From JBDTSW01 sp963797835 (GTDB taxonomy: Bacteria > Actinomycetota > Thermoleophilia > Solirubrobacterales > 70-9): 64,000 nucleotides of DNA. Positions 27,964-37,996 of this stretch are shown piece by piece. The position numbers were made by a program, and so were the translations under genes. The notes under the pieces were generated by a model. That model was not told where the DNA came from. It searched no databases and was given only the letters and a program-made list of their open reading frames with translations. The stretch's first letter is position 1, and the number at the start of each line of letters is the position of its first letter. The DNA lies in NCBI GenBank assembly GCA_963797835.1, contig CAWCRN010000024.1:248001-312000 (forward strand), in the 5' to 3' direction.

Positions 27964-29393
27964 TGGTCACCGGCGTACTCGAGTTCGGCGGCGACGCGGC
28001 GACGCTCCTCTACATCGTCTCGTTCTCGATGTTCATCTACGGGCTGATGCAGGGGACGCATCCGACCACCGCCAAGACCGGGAACCTGATCGCGGCCGGG
28101 GGGATGGCGGTCGCCGTCGTGACGACGCTGCTGCTCGACGGGATCGGCAACTGGGGCCTCATCATCGGCGGGCTCGTGGTCGGAACCACGGTCGGGGTGG
28201 TCGCCTCGCTGCGCGTCCAGATGACCGCGATGCCGCAGATGGTCGCGCTCTACAACGGCGTCGGCGGCGGTGCGGTGGCCCTGATCGCATGGTCGGAGTT
28301 CCGCCAGGGCCTGACCGAGCTCGACGAGGGCGTGATCGCGGAGCTGCCGCTGGAGACGCTGATACCGATCCTGTTCTCGATGGTCGTGGGCTCGGTCTCG
28401 TTCTGGGGCTCGAACATCGCCTTCGGAAAGCTCCAGGGCATCATCCCCGGGCAGCCGATCAAGGTGCCCGGCCAGCAGGTCCTGAACGCGCTGCTCCTGA
28501 TTGGGGTCATCGGCGCCTGCGTCGTGCTCGCCGCCACGAACGACGACCCCTCGCAGGGGCTCTTCATCGCCGCCCTGATCGGTGCCGGCCTCTTGGGCAA
28601 TCTGGTGGTGCTGCCCATCGGAGGCGCAGACATGCCCGTGGTGATCTCGCTCCTGAACGCGTTCACAGGGTTGTCCGCGGCAGCGGCTGGCTTCGCCCTG
28701 GACAACGTCGCCCTCATCGTCGCCGGGACCCTCGTCGGCTCCTCGGGAACGATCCTGACGATGGAGATGGCGACGGCGATGAACCGGTCGGTCGCCAACG
28801 TGTTGTTCGCCGGCTTCGGCGGCGCGCCCACGGGCGGCCCTTCCGCCGGCGGGGAGGAGCGCCCGCACACCTCGATCGGCGCCCAGGACGCGGCGATCAA
28901 GCTCGCGTACGCCAACTCGGTCGTGATCGTGCCCGGCTACGGGCTCGCCGTCGCGCAGGCGCAGCACGCGGTGAAGGAGCTGGCGAACGAGCTCGAGAAG
29001 AAGGGGGTGGAGGTCAACTACGCCATCCACCCGGTCGCGGGCCGGATGCCGGGCCACATGAACGTGCTGCTGGCCGAGGCCGACGTGCCCTACGAGAAGC
29101 TGCGCGAGATGGACGAGATCAACCCGGAGATGCCGCGCACCGACGTGGCCGTGGTGATCGGCGCAAACGACGTCACCAACCCGGCCGCCAAGAACGACCC
29201 GGACTCGCCGATCGCCGGGATGCCGATCATCGAGGTCTCCGAGGCACAGCAGGTGATCGTGATCAAGCGCTCGCTTTCGCCGGGGTTCGCCGGGATCGAC
29301 AACGACCTGTTCTACGAGCCGAACACCTCGATGCTCTTCGCCGACGCGAAGCAGGCCGCGACCGACATCGCCTCCGAGGTCCCGAACCTCTAG
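27963..29393 (+). CDS. pntB: NAD(P) transhydrogenase subunit beta
   Basis: 476 residues from GTG 27963. It has about eight to nine TM helices (dII second half), with ALYNGVGGGAVALIAWSEF as channel signature, and then the soluble dIII NADP(H)-binding domain. The dIII motif PGYGLAVAQAQHAVKELA lies near residue 320, followed by YAIHPVAGRMPGHMNVLLAE and VVIGANDVTNPAAKNDP, all conserved. Completes the pntAA-AB-B operon. Its last 4 nt overlap the convergent LuxR gene's stop. Confidence 0.95.
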   Translation: MVTGVLEFGGDAATLLYIVSFSMFIYGLMQGTHPTTAKTGNLIAAGGMAVAVVTTLLLDGIGNWGLIIGGLVVGTTVGVVASLRVQMTAMPQMVALYNGVGGGAVALIAWSEFRQGLTELDEGVIAELPLETLIPILFSMVVGSVSFWGSNIAFGKLQGIIPGQPIKVPGQQVLNALLLIGVIGACVVLAATNDDPSQGLFIAALIGAGLLGNLVVLPIGGADMPVVISLLNAFTGLSAAAAGFALDNVALIVAGTLVGSSGTILTMEMATAMNRSVANVLFAGFGGAPTGGPSAGGEERPHTSIGAQDAAIKLAYANSVVIVPGYGLAVAQAQHAVKELANELEKKGVEVNYAIHPVAGRMPGHMNVLLAEADVPYEKLREMDEINPEMPRTDVAVVIGANDVTNPAAKNDPDSPIAGMPIIEVSEAQQVIVIKRSLSPGFAGIDNDLFYEPNTSMLFADAKQAATDIASEVPNL

Positions 29394-32170
29394 GCCCGAA
29401 CGTCGCTGTTGGCCTCGAGCTCGCCCGCGGCGACCAGGGCCGCCAGCTCGGTGCGCGAGCGGATCCCGAGCTTGCGGTAGACGCGGGAGAGGTGGAACTC
29501 GATCGTCTTCGGGCTGAGGAAGAGCTCCCCGGCCACCTCGCGGTTTGTGGCTCCTCGGGCGACGGCGCTCGCGATCCGTTCCTCCTGGGCGGTGAGCCGG
29601 TCGGGGTCGTCGGTCGGGTCGCGGTGGATGGCGCCGGCGGCGCGAAGCTCGGCGTTGGCGCGCTGAACCCAGGGCTCGGCCCGGAGTCGCTGGAACACCT
29701 CCTGTGCCTCACGGAGGCGCTCGCGCGCCTCCACCCTGCGGCGAGCCCGGTGGAGCCGGATGCCGTAGGCCAGCCGGGTCCGCGCCAGCTCGAATGGCGC
29801 GTCAGTCCGCGCGTGCAGTTCCAGGGCCCGTTCGAACGGTTCCTCGAAGTCCGCTTCGCGGACCACGCCCTCGGCGCGGGCGGCGAGCGCCAACGCCAGT
29901 GGCATGCCGCTGCCGCGCGCCCGCTCGACCAGGCCACCGAGCAGCCGGCGACCGTCCTCCTCGCGACCGGCATGCGTGTAGGCCTCGACCAGGTCGGAGG
30001 CCCAGGGGACGATCACGGGATCCTCCAGTCCGGCGACCCCGGCTAGCCGTCCTCCCTCCTCAAGCTCGGCGATGGCTGCGTCGGGCCGGCCCAGCCCGAG
30101 CTCCATGAAGCCCAGCGCCGCCCGCGCCCACATCGGTATCGAGTCGTAGGCGGGGGGCTCGGCGATCTCCATCGCCCGCTCCATCAGCGAGCGGGCGGCA
30201 GCATCCTGCCCGAGCGCAGCGTGAAGCCGCCCGCGGACGACGAGTGCGATCGACAGCGGCCCCAGCTGGCCGCTGTCGTCGGCGATCGCGATCGCCTCGT
30301 CGGCATCGGCGGCGGCCGCGTCCCACTCTCCGAGCCGCAGCGCGGCATCCGAGGCGACCATCAGATAGTGGGGGAGCAATCCCAGCGTGCCGGCGTCGCG
30401 GCCGGTTGAGCCGAACGACAGGGCCTCGGCGCGCAGGGTCCGCTCCTGGCCAGTGCAGATTCGCGCGTGCACGCCGAAGGAGATCGACTGCGCCGACGGG
30501 GAGAGGGGGTGCACGGCCGGCAGCAGCCCGGCGGCTTGGTCGTATGCCTGGCGCGCCTCGCCCGCGCGCCCGCGCAGCGCCAATCCCATCCCCAGCATCG
30601 CGAGAACGTGGCACCGTGCCTCGTCGCCGGCGGTCTCCGGGAGCGTCGCGGCCGCGCGCTCGGTCGACTCGAGGGCGATCCGGCAATCCCCGGCCACCAC
30701 GGCCGTGACACCGGCGTCGGCGTGAAGGATCGCCGCCAGCGTGGGGTCGACCTCGGCGATCCGGTCGGCCTCCTCGGTCAGCATCGCGTGGTTATCCAGC
30801 GCGGGCCTCGAGCCGCCGACCAGGGTGACCAGCGCGAGCAGGTGCCGCGCCGGCGCCCGGATCGCAGCATCCTCGATCTCGGCCACCGGCTCCAGCAGCG
30901 CCGCGGCTCGGTCGTACGCGGCCCCGAGGCCGGCGGCTCCCGCCGCCTGGAGCAGGAGCATCGCGCGGGCCGACGGGTCCGCGCTCGCCTGGGCCGCTCG
31001 CTCCAGGGCGTCGGCTGCCGTGCCATGCGCCCCGCGCTCGGTCGCCCTTAGCGCGGCGGCCTGGAGCGCCGCTGCCGCCTCGGGATCGGGGCCGACAGCC
31101 GCAAGGGCGAGGTGCCAGGCGCCTGCGTCCTCGGAGGAGTGGGCGGCCAGCGCCCGGTGCGCCGATCGGCGCTCGCCCACCGCTGCGCCGTCGTAGGCGA
31201 CCGCCCGTAGGAGGGGATGGGCGAAAATCAGCTCGTTCGGGCTCAGCTCGATCAGGCCGTCGGTCTCCGCCCGCTGGAGCGCGCCGCCCAGGATCCCCAA
31301 CTCCTCGCAGGCCGCTACGACGGGTGCCAGACCGCGGTCGGCCGCAGCCGCCGCCACGACCAACGCCTTCCGGGCCTCCGGCGACGTGGCCGCCAGCCTG
31401 CGCTCGAACGCGTCGCGCAGCACGCCGGTGGGGGCCGGGAGGGCGACCAGCGGCTCAACGCCACGCCGCTGCTCGGTGGTGAGGGTCCCCGGCAGCTCGC
31501 GGAGGGCCAGCGGGTTGCCCACGGCAAGCTCGGCCAGTTCGTTGGCGACCGCGCCCGCCAGGTCGTCGCTTGCGTCGCGCAGCACCGAGAGCGCCTCGTC
31601 GCGCCCGAGGCCGCCGATCGTTAGCTCCGCGGGCATCCGCCCCTCCAGCGCGGCCCGGCCCTCGCCCGGTCGCGCGGCTGCGAGCATCGCGATCGGGGAC
31701 CCCTCGAGCCGGCGCGCCGCGTAGCCCAGGCACTCGGAGGAGGGCAGGTCGAACCAATGGGCGTCGTCCAGGAGGACCAGCAGCGGGCACTCGCCCGCCG
31801 CCCGGCGCAGCAGGCTCAGCAGGCCGGCGAAGATCGCGAAGCGGTCCCCGGGCATCGCCGGGGGCGCGGTCAGCGCCAGCGCGGCCCCGACCGCCAGGCG
31901 CTGCGGCTCCGGCAGGTCGGGCAGGCCGGCGAGCAGGGGCTCCGCGACCTCGCCCAGCGCGGCGAACGGAAGCTGAGCCTCCGACTGGAAGCCAGAGGCG
32001 CGAGCGATCCCCATGCCGTCGGCCCGCTCGCGCGCCTCGGCGAGTAGCGCCGTCTTGCCGATCCCCGGCTCCCCGACCAGGAGGAGGGCGCCGCCATGTC
32101 CCGCCCGCGCGCCCTCCAGGATCGCGTCGATCCTTTCGATCTCGGCCTGTCGTCCGTGCAGCACGCCCAT
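29390..32170 (-). CDS. Large ATP-binding LuxR-family transcriptional regulator
   Basis: 926 residues, intact. The N-terminal STAND/AAA ATPase has Walker A LVGEPGIGKTALL (about 33-45) and Walker B CPLLVLLDDAHWFD (about 130). The middle is a long array of Ala/Leu-rich helical repeats, TPR/MalT-like (about 350-830). The C-terminal GerE-type HTH (about 860-926) reads LTAQEERIASAVARGATNRE then LFLSPKTIEFHLSRVYRKLG. This is the MalT-like LAL class: ligand binding controls ATP-dependent oligomerisation and activation. The target is unknown; it is convergent with the pnt operon and divergent from the secreted beta-helix gene. Confidence 0.92.
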   Translation of the reverse strand: MGVLHGRQAEIERIDAILEGARAGHGGALLLVGEPGIGKTALLAEARERADGMGIARASGFQSEAQLPFAALGEVAEPLLAGLPDLPEPQRLAVGAALALTAPPAMPGDRFAIFAGLLSLLRRAAGECPLLVLLDDAHWFDLPSSECLGYAARRLEGSPIAMLAAARPGEGRAALEGRMPAELTIGGLGRDEALSVLRDASDDLAGAVANELAELAVGNPLALRELPGTLTTEQRRGVEPLVALPAPTGVLRDAFERRLAATSPEARKALVVAAAAADRGLAPVVAACEELGILGGALQRAETDGLIELSPNELIFAHPLLRAVAYDGAAVGERRSAHRALAAHSSEDAGAWHLALAAVGPDPEAAAALQAAALRATERGAHGTAADALERAAQASADPSARAMLLLQAAGAAGLGAAYDRAAALLEPVAEIEDAAIRAPARHLLALVTLVGGSRPALDNHAMLTEEADRIAEVDPTLAAILHADAGVTAVVAGDCRIALESTERAAATLPETAGDEARCHVLAMLGMGLALRGRAGEARQAYDQAAGLLPAVHPLSPSAQSISFGVHARICTGQERTLRAEALSFGSTGRDAGTLGLLPHYLMVASDAALRLGEWDAAAADADEAIAIADDSGQLGPLSIALVVRGRLHAALGQDAAARSLMERAMEIAEPPAYDSIPMWARAALGFMELGLGRPDAAIAELEEGGRLAGVAGLEDPVIVPWASDLVEAYTHAGREEDGRRLLGGLVERARGSGMPLALALAARAEGVVREADFEEPFERALELHARTDAPFELARTRLAYGIRLHRARRRVEARERLREAQEVFQRLRAEPWVQRANAELRAAGAIHRDPTDDPDRLTAQEERIASAVARGATNREVAGELFLSPKTIEFHLSRVYRKLGIRSRTELAALVAAGELEANSDVRA

Positions 32171-32292
32171 CGGACCGTAGAACAGCCGCCACAGGCGTGC
32201 ATATCGCTCGAACTAGGAGGTTCCCCGGTGCTATCTCGGCGCATCCCCTCTAGGTTCGGCTGGCACCCGTCTACCAGGGAGGTCAGAACCCG

Positions 32293-32427
32293 ATGAGACA
32301 AGTAATGGCGGCGATCGCCACGACCCGCGTCGGCCGCCGTCGGCGCAATCCCGCGCATCCACGGCGCCACACCGTCAAGGTCTCGCCGCCTGAGTTCACG
32401 GGCGGCCCCAGTCGCTGGTGGCGGTGA
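32293..32427 (+). CDS. Possible small basic ORF upstream of beta-helix gene
   Basis: A 44-residue frame from ATG 32293 containing MAAIATTRVGRRRRNPAHPR, ending GGPSRWWR-stop 35 bp before the beta-helix gene. GGGAGGT lies about 10 nt upstream of the ATG. It could be a leader peptide or coincidence in GC-rich DNA; no homologue is known to me. Confidence 0.25.
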   Translation: MRQVMAAIATTRVGRRRRNPAHPRRHTVKVSPPEFTGGPSRWWR

Positions 32428-32462
32428 ACGGAGGGTCTCGCCCGGTTTCGTAGTCTGAGCCA

Positions 32463-35142
32463 GTGAGTCCGCGACGGATCGCTGCTCTCTGCCTCTCCGG
32501 CTTCGCGCTGGCGGCGCCGGCGCAGGCCTCGGGCTCGACGATCACGGTCACCAACACCGGCGACGCCCAGGCCGAGGATGCCGCGTGCACCCTGCGGGAG
32601 GCGATCGTCGCCGCGAACACGAATGCCGAGAGCGGCAACGGCGTGGGCGGCGCGCCCGAGTGCGTTGCGGGGCAGGCGGCGCCGACCGTGGACGTCATCG
32701 CGTTCTCGATCGCCGGTGCAGGTCCGCACACGATCAGCCCCAGCGCTGCGGCTCTCCCCGCGGTTACCGAGCCGGTCACGATCGACGGCTCGACCGAGCC
32801 CGACGAGGTCCGGCTCGATGGGGTCGGCGCGCCCGTGCTGTCCACGGGCCTCGAGGTCACGGCTGACGACGTCACGATCGACGAGCTCACCATCGCTCGC
32901 TTTGAGGTCGGCGTCGACCTCTCGGGCTCCGGCGATGCGGTGCTTCGCGACAGCTTCATCGGGACGGATCCGGCCGGCACGTCCGGGCTCGGAAACAGCG
33001 ACGACGGCGTCAGGCTGGGATTCGACGATCTCTCGACCACCGGCGCGCGCGTCCGCGACAACGTGATCTCAGGCAACGGGACCGAGGGCATCGCGCTTCG
33101 GGAGGACGCCTCCCAGAACGACGTCACCGGGAACCGGATCGGGACCAATCCGGGTGGCAACGGGCCAGTCGCGAACGGCCAGGAGGGCATCGAGGTGATC
33201 GGCGCGGCGTCTCAGAACGTGATCGGCGGCGACCAGCCGGCGGATCAGAACCTGATCTCGGGCAACGGATCAGCCGGGGTCAGGTTCTTCAACTCGGGGC
33301 TCGCGCGCGCGAGCGGCAACTCGGTTCTCGGAAACCGGATCGGGACCCGCGTGGCGGGCGAGAACCCCGAGCCGAACGACGGCTCGGGTGTGACCATCGG
33401 GGGAGCGGTCGATAGCACGGAGATCCGCGGGAATCTGATCTCCGGGAATGACAACGGCGTCGACATCAACGACAGCGCACCCCAGCCCGCCGGCGAGGCC
33501 GGCCCGACGGACACCGTCGTGGCCGGGAACCTGATCGGGACCGACAAGGACGGCGAGGCAGTGGTCGCCAACACCATCGCCGGCATCGACGTCACCGAGA
33601 TCAACGACCGCCCCGTCAGGGGCACCGTGATCGGCGGCACGTCCGGGCTGACTCCGGGTGGCGCATGTTCGGGCGATTGCAACCTGATCGCCGGCGTTCC
33701 GGTGGCGAACTCGACAATCAGGATCCAGGGACCGGACGGCACCGAGGTCCTCGGCAACCACATCGGGACCGACCTCGAAGGCACGGCGGGGCTTTCGAAC
33801 TTCGACGACGGGATCGAGGTGCGAGACGTCACCGGCGTACAGATCGGCGCCCCCGGGGCCGGAAACGTGATCGCGGACAACGGCGAGCACGGCATCCTCA
33901 TCGTCGGCAACTCGGTCGGCACAGCAACCGGCAACGTCGTCCAGGCGAACACGATCGGGCTGGGCAGCGATGGGTCCACCGCCCTGGGTAACGAGAAGTC
34001 GGGCGTGTTCATCGGCGGCTTCGCCAGTGAGAACCTGATCGGCGGCTCGGGCGCCGGCGAGGGCAACACGATCGCCGAGAACCTGGACGAGGGGGTGACC
34101 CTGCAGGACGACGCCACCGACAACGCGATCCTGGGCAACTCGATCCACTCCAACGGCGATCTGGGGATCGACGTCAACAACGACACGGTGACGTTCAACG
34201 ATCCGGCCGACGCGGACGCCGGCGTGAACGACCTCCAGAACTTCCCCGTGCTGGACGTTGCCGTCGCCGACCTCCAGGGCACCGGCGTGGTGGGCGTGCT
34301 TGATTCGACGCCAGACACCAGCTTCCGGATCGAGCTGTTCGCCGACGAGGGCGACCCGCAGGGCTTCGGCGAGGGGGAGACGTTCCTCGGGGGCTTCGAG
34401 GTCACGACCGACGCCGTGGGGCTGGCGCCGTTCTCCGAGGTCCTTGGCCCGAGCGCGGCGGGCGCTGAGATCAGCGCCACGGCGACCGAGCTGGGCCCCG
34501 GCGGCGAGCCGCTGTCGACCTCGGAGTTCGGGCCCAACTCGGAGGCCGAGCCGTGCCAGCCGGGCGCCACGTCCGGCGACGACGTCCTCACCGGCACCGG
34601 CCCGGCGAACGACATCGTCTGCGGGCTCGGGGGGGACGACGTCTTCACCCCGGACGGAGGGGACAACGTCTTCTTCGGCGGTGCCGGGACCGACGAGATC
34701 GACTACTCGGCGGGCACCGAGGCGATCGAGGCCGACCTCGATGCGGGCGTGATCACGCGAGGCGCCGGGACCGAGCTGGTCGTTGGGGTCGAGGACGTGA
34801 CCGGCACCGACTTCGAGGACGTCATCCTCGGCGACGATGCTCGCCAACTTCGTCTTCGCCGGGGCGGGCGTCGACACGGTCGAGGGCCGCGACGGGGACG
34901 ACATCCTCAAGGGCTCCGACGGCGGCGACACGCTGAAGGGCGGCGACGGCGCCGACGAGCTGCTGAGCCAGGACGGGGGCGACACGCTGCGCGGGCAGGG
35001 CGGCGGCGACGATGACCTCTCTGCCGGTCCCGGCAAGGACAACCTGAACGGCGGCGGGGGGAACAGCGACCACTGCAACGGCGGCGGCAACGACGACGAC
35101 ACCCCCGCCCCCGGCTGCGAGAGCACCTCCAGCATCCCCTGA
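32463..35142 (+). CDS. Secreted right-handed beta-helix protein with RTX-like C-terminus (frame-broken)
   Basis: About 890 residues. The GTG start encodes a signal peptide (RIAALCLSGFALAAPAQASG). A CSLREA-type N-terminal motif follows (CTLREAIVAANTNAESGNGV). About 20 imperfect repeats of the kind NVIGGxxxxxxNxISGNxxxGV then extend through residue 600, the pattern of right-handed parallel beta-helices. From about 34550 to the end, glycine/aspartate nonapeptides such as GDDVFTPDGGDNVFFGGAG and GDDILKGSDGGDTLKGG form a calcium-binding RTX beta-roll. One inserted base near 34838 (repair gives LGD, then MLANFVFAGAGVDTV) splits the RTX part. Surface polysaccharide binding or degradation, or adhesion, is likely. 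Confidence 0.85.
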
Positions 35143-35153
35143 GCCCCGGGGAG

Positions 35154-35194
35154 TGTCCTGCCCTACCTACACACCGTGTGGGCTAAGCAGGACA
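35154..35194. terminator. Nested hairpin between convergent genes
   Basis: Outer arms TGTCCTGC (35154-35161) and GCAGGACA (35187-35194) enclose an inner CACAC-C-GTGTG hairpin (35170-35180). It lies between the beta-helix stop and the convergent LapA-like gene's stop, so it could serve both. No U-tract. Confidence 0.5.
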
Positions 35195-35209
35195 GTCGCC
35201 CTGCGCGGC

Positions 35210-35455
35210 CTAGGACTGGTCGTGGCGGACGCCGCGGACGCGCGGCGCGAGCCAGCCGATGAGGGCGCCCAGCGCGCCCGCGATCAGCAGCGCGAAGACG
35301 AGCGGCGTCTCGGTCGAGGCGAAGAAGAAGTTGACCTCGACCTTCTGCGAGTTCTGGGCGACCAGGACCAGCAGGGCGACGGCGGCGATTCCGGCGACCC
35401 AGCGCTTCCACTCGGCGCGCTCGGTGCGGGGTGCCTCGGGCATCCGTGACTCCAT
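35210..35455 (-). CDS. LapA-domain (DUF1049) membrane protein
   Basis: 81 residues from ATG 35455 (MESRMPEAPRTERAEWKRW). Two TM helices, WVAGIAAVALLVLVAQNSQK and FALLIAGALGALIGWLAPRV, flank the VEVNFFFASTETPL motif typical of LapA/YciS-like proteins. In enterobacteria LapA works in LPS assembly; in actinobacteria its role is unknown. A slightly longer start at 35476 is possible. Confidence 0.8.
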   Translation of the reverse strand: MESRMPEAPRTERAEWKRWVAGIAAVALLVLVAQNSQKVEVNFFFASTETPLVFALLIAGALGALIGWLAPRVRGVRHDQS

Positions 35456-35526
35456 CGGCACTAACGCTACTCGCACGCGGCACTCGCGTCACCCACGGCT
35501 GAGCCCGCGGCTGCCAGGTTCGGCCG

Positions 35527-36438
35527 GTGTCCGGGATCCGGCGCCAGCGCGGCCAGTCGACGGTCGAGTGGATCGGCCTGGTGCTCCTCGTGGCCCTGCT
35601 GGCGGTCGGTGCTGGTCGCCGCGGTTGGCGCCAGCCTGCCGGGCACAGGGCTGGCCCGGGCGATCGCCCAGCGGATCGCCTGCGCCGCCGGGCTCGGCGA
35701 GGACTGCCTGGGCCTGCCCGACCCGGAGCTGGTGGCCGAGTACGGGCGCCGAGCTCGCGCAGGCCGTGCGCCGCCACGTCCCGACGCTCGCCTACGAGGA
35801 GGGGATGCGGGCGCTCCCGGTCGACTTCCGCCGCTGCCGCGAGGACCCGTGCTCGATGGGCGCGGAGGCCGGCGAGGTGGCGGCGAGCGACGACGGGCGA
35901 GCCCGTGACCTTGTTCGTCCACGTCGTCGATTGCCGCGGCCGGCGCGGCGAGGGAGGCGAGCGCCGACGGCTACGACTGCTCGGGCGAGCGCGCCGGCCA
36001 CCTCTACCTCCAGTACTGGGCCTACTACCCGGGCAGCCAGAGCTGGCGCGCGCTCCCTGGGGACGCCGGGTTCCACCGCGACGACTGGGAGTCCTTCCAG
36101 ATCCGCGTCGGCCCGGACGTGCGCGCCGCCCGGGCCAGCTCGCACCACGGCTACAACTACGACGGCGGCTCGAGCTCCTGGCTCTCCGACGCCGGCGTCG
36201 TCCGGCGCGATGCGCTGGGGCCCCGACCGGGGCCGCTACTTCATCTCCGGTGGCAGCCACGCGGGTCGCGCCTTCGAGCTGCCGGGCCCGCTCCACCGCT
36301 GGACGCCGGGAGACCGGGTGCGCCTGATCCCGGTCGAGCCGATCGCCCGCGGCCGCTGGGGTGAAAGCCGAGTTCGAGGTGCTGCCGCCGTGGCGCAAGC
36401 GGGTCTACCGCGACCCGGAGTACGACGGGACCGACTGA
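35527..36438 (+). CDS. Flp/TadE-like anchored exported protein, heavily frame-broken
   Basis: GTG 35527 starts GIRRQRGQSTVEWIGLVLLV, an N-terminal motif like the type III signal of Flp/TadE pilin-like proteins (Gly-Gln-Ser-x-x-E). Mature segments are readable piecewise: VAAVGASLPGTGLARAIAQR; AVRRHVPTLAYEEGMRALPV; EPVTLFVHVVDC; GHLYLQYWAYYPGSQSWRAL; WGPDRGRYFISGGSHAGRAF; and a C-terminus PPWRKRVYRDPEYDGTD. Six single-base insertions (near 35608, 35747, 35898, 35945, 36208 and 36357) are needed to join them, two of them C after GGG. The central WAYYP...HRDDWE pattern resembles DUF1353-like/necrosis-like folds only loosely. Function unknown. Confidence 0.6.
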
Positions 36439-36447
36439 AAGCCGGCC

Positions 36448-37131
36448 CTACAGGTCGCGCTCGGTGACCATGCCGCTCTGGAGCGCGCGCTCGACCAGGG
36501 CCACGCGCTTCTGGTTCTGCGGCAGGTCGCCGACGCCGAACTTCTCGAACAGCGCCCGCAGGTGGGTCTTCACGGCGTCGACCGACAGGTGGAGCTCCTC
36601 GCCGATCTGGTTGTTCGTCGCCGGGGTCGCGAACGAGGCACCGTCCTTGTACGGGCGGCAGAGGGCGATGAGCACACGCTTCTGGGCGGGCGAGACGCCG
36701 CCGGCCTCGAGCAGGTCGCCCGAGATCGCGGTGGACTCCCCGCTCTCGGCGCCGGGGGCGCGGTAGAGGACGAGCGAGCGGCCGAACCGCAGCACGTCGC
36801 CGTCGCGAAGGAGCTTGCGGCCCCGCACCCGCTCGCCGTTGACGAAGGAGCCGTTTCGGGAGAGGCCGTCGTCGACCACGGTGCAGTCCTCGCCCACGAT
36901 CTCGAGCTGGGCGTGGAGCCCCGACACCTCCTCGTCGAAGTCGAGGCGGATGTCGGCGGCCTCGCGGCGGCCGACCCAGAGCTCGCCGGTGCCCTCCTCG
37001 ATCACGAGGATCTGCTGCTCGTCGGCGCCGTCGCGATAGACGAGGAACGGGCGCCCCTCGCGCTCGGCCTCGATCTGGGCCTTCAGCTCGGGTGCGGTCT
37101 GGGCGCGGGGGCCTGAGGCGGGATCGGGCAT
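36448..37131 (-). CDS. FHA-domain protein with C-terminal LuxR-type HTH
   Basis: 227 residues from ATG 37131. The FHA domain (about 55-135) contains GELWVGRREAADIRLDFDEE, GLSRNGSFVNGERVRGRKLL and DGDVLRFGRSLVLYR: the GR, SxxH-like and NG elements that bind phosphothreonine. The C-terminal part (about 150-227) has TNNQIGEELHLSVDAVKTHL, a GerE/CheB-like winged helix. It is therefore a phospho-dependent transcription regulator, plausibly downstream of a PknB kinase such as the one at 23358, though no link is shown. Confidence 0.85.
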   Translation of the reverse strand: MPDPASGPRAQTAPELKAQIEAEREGRPFLVYRDGADEQQILVIEEGTGELWVGRREAADIRLDFDEEVSGLHAQLEIVGEDCTVVDDGLSRNGSFVNGERVRGRKLLRDGDVLRFGRSLVLYRAPGAESGESTAISGDLLEAGGVSPAQKRVLIALCRPYKDGASFATPATNNQIGEELHLSVDAVKTHLRALFEKFGVGDLPQNQKRVALVERALQSGMVTERDL

Positions 37132-37196
37132 GGGCGGAACTTTACGGCGGGCGTGAGCGGCGGGCGGAGCGGGCGCCCAGAACGCCGAGAAGGCGG

Positions 37197-37964
37197 TTAG
37201 CGCGGCGGCATGCGCAGGGCGCCGTCGAGGCGGATCGTCTCGCCGTTCAGCATCGGGTTCTCGGCGATGTGCACGGCGAGGTCCGCGAACTCCGATGGCT
37301 CGCCGAGCCGGCTGGGGAAGGGGATCGCGGCGCCCAGCTCGTCGCGCGCCTGCCGCGGCAGTGCGGCCAGCAGGGGCGTGTCGAACGTCCCCGGCGCGAT
37401 CGTCACGACGCGGACGCCGCGGCTCGCGAGGTCGCGCGCCGCCGGCAGCGTCATCCCCACGATGCCCCCTTTCGAGGCCGAGTACGCGACCTGCCCGATC
37501 TGCCCGTCGAAGGCCGCGATCGACGCGGTGTTGACGCACACCCCGCGCTCGCCGCCGGCGTCGGGCTCGTTGTCGACCATCGCCGCCGCGGCGAGGCGCA
37601 GCACGTTGAAGGTGCCGATCAGGTTCACCTTGATGACGTTGTGGAAGATCTCCAGGTCGTGCGGTCCCTGCTTGCCCGCGGTTCGCTGCGCCCAGCCGAT
37701 CCCCGCGCAGCAGACGGAGATGCGCAGGCCCCCGTCGGCCTCCGCGGCGGCGGCGACGGCGGCCCCCACCGGGTCGGGCTCCATCACGTTCGCCTCGACG
37801 AAGCGGGCGCGTTCGCCGAGCTCGGCCGCGAGGGCCTCGCCCTTCTCGGCGTTCATGTCTGCGATCACGACCTCGGCGCCGCGCTCGTGGAGCAGCCGCG
37901 ACGTCGCCGCTCCAAGCCCCGACGCGCCGCCCGCGACCAGCGCCCCCGTTCCCTCGATCTTCAC
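37197..37964 (-). CDS. Short-chain dehydrogenase, 3-hydroxyacyl-CoA type (HSD10-like)
   Basis: 255 residues. The Rossmann motif ALVAGGASGLGAATSRLLHE, CCAGIGWAQRTAG (NAG-equivalent), catalytic Ser in CVNTASIAAFDGQIGQ, and YSASKGG (Tyr-x-x-x-Lys) are all present. The SIAAFDGQIGQVAYSASKGG segment is typical of type-II 3-hydroxyacyl-CoA dehydrogenases. It would convert 3-hydroxyacyl-CoA to 3-ketoacyl-CoA with NAD. Divergent from egtB by about 30 bp. Confidence 0.9.
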   Translation of the reverse strand: MKIEGTGALVAGGASGLGAATSRLLHERGAEVVIADMNAEKGEALAAELGERARFVEANVMEPDPVGAAVAAAAEADGGLRISVCCAGIGWAQRTAGKQGPHDLEIFHNVIKVNLIGTFNVLRLAAAAMVDNEPDAGGERGVCVNTASIAAFDGQIGQVAYSASKGGIVGMTLPAARDLASRGVRVVTIAPGTFDTPLLAALPRQARDELGAAIPFPSRLGEPSEFADLAVHIAENPMLNGETIRLDGALRMPPR

Positions 37965-37996
37965 GGCCGGGAAGGCTATCTCGCTACGGTTTCACG

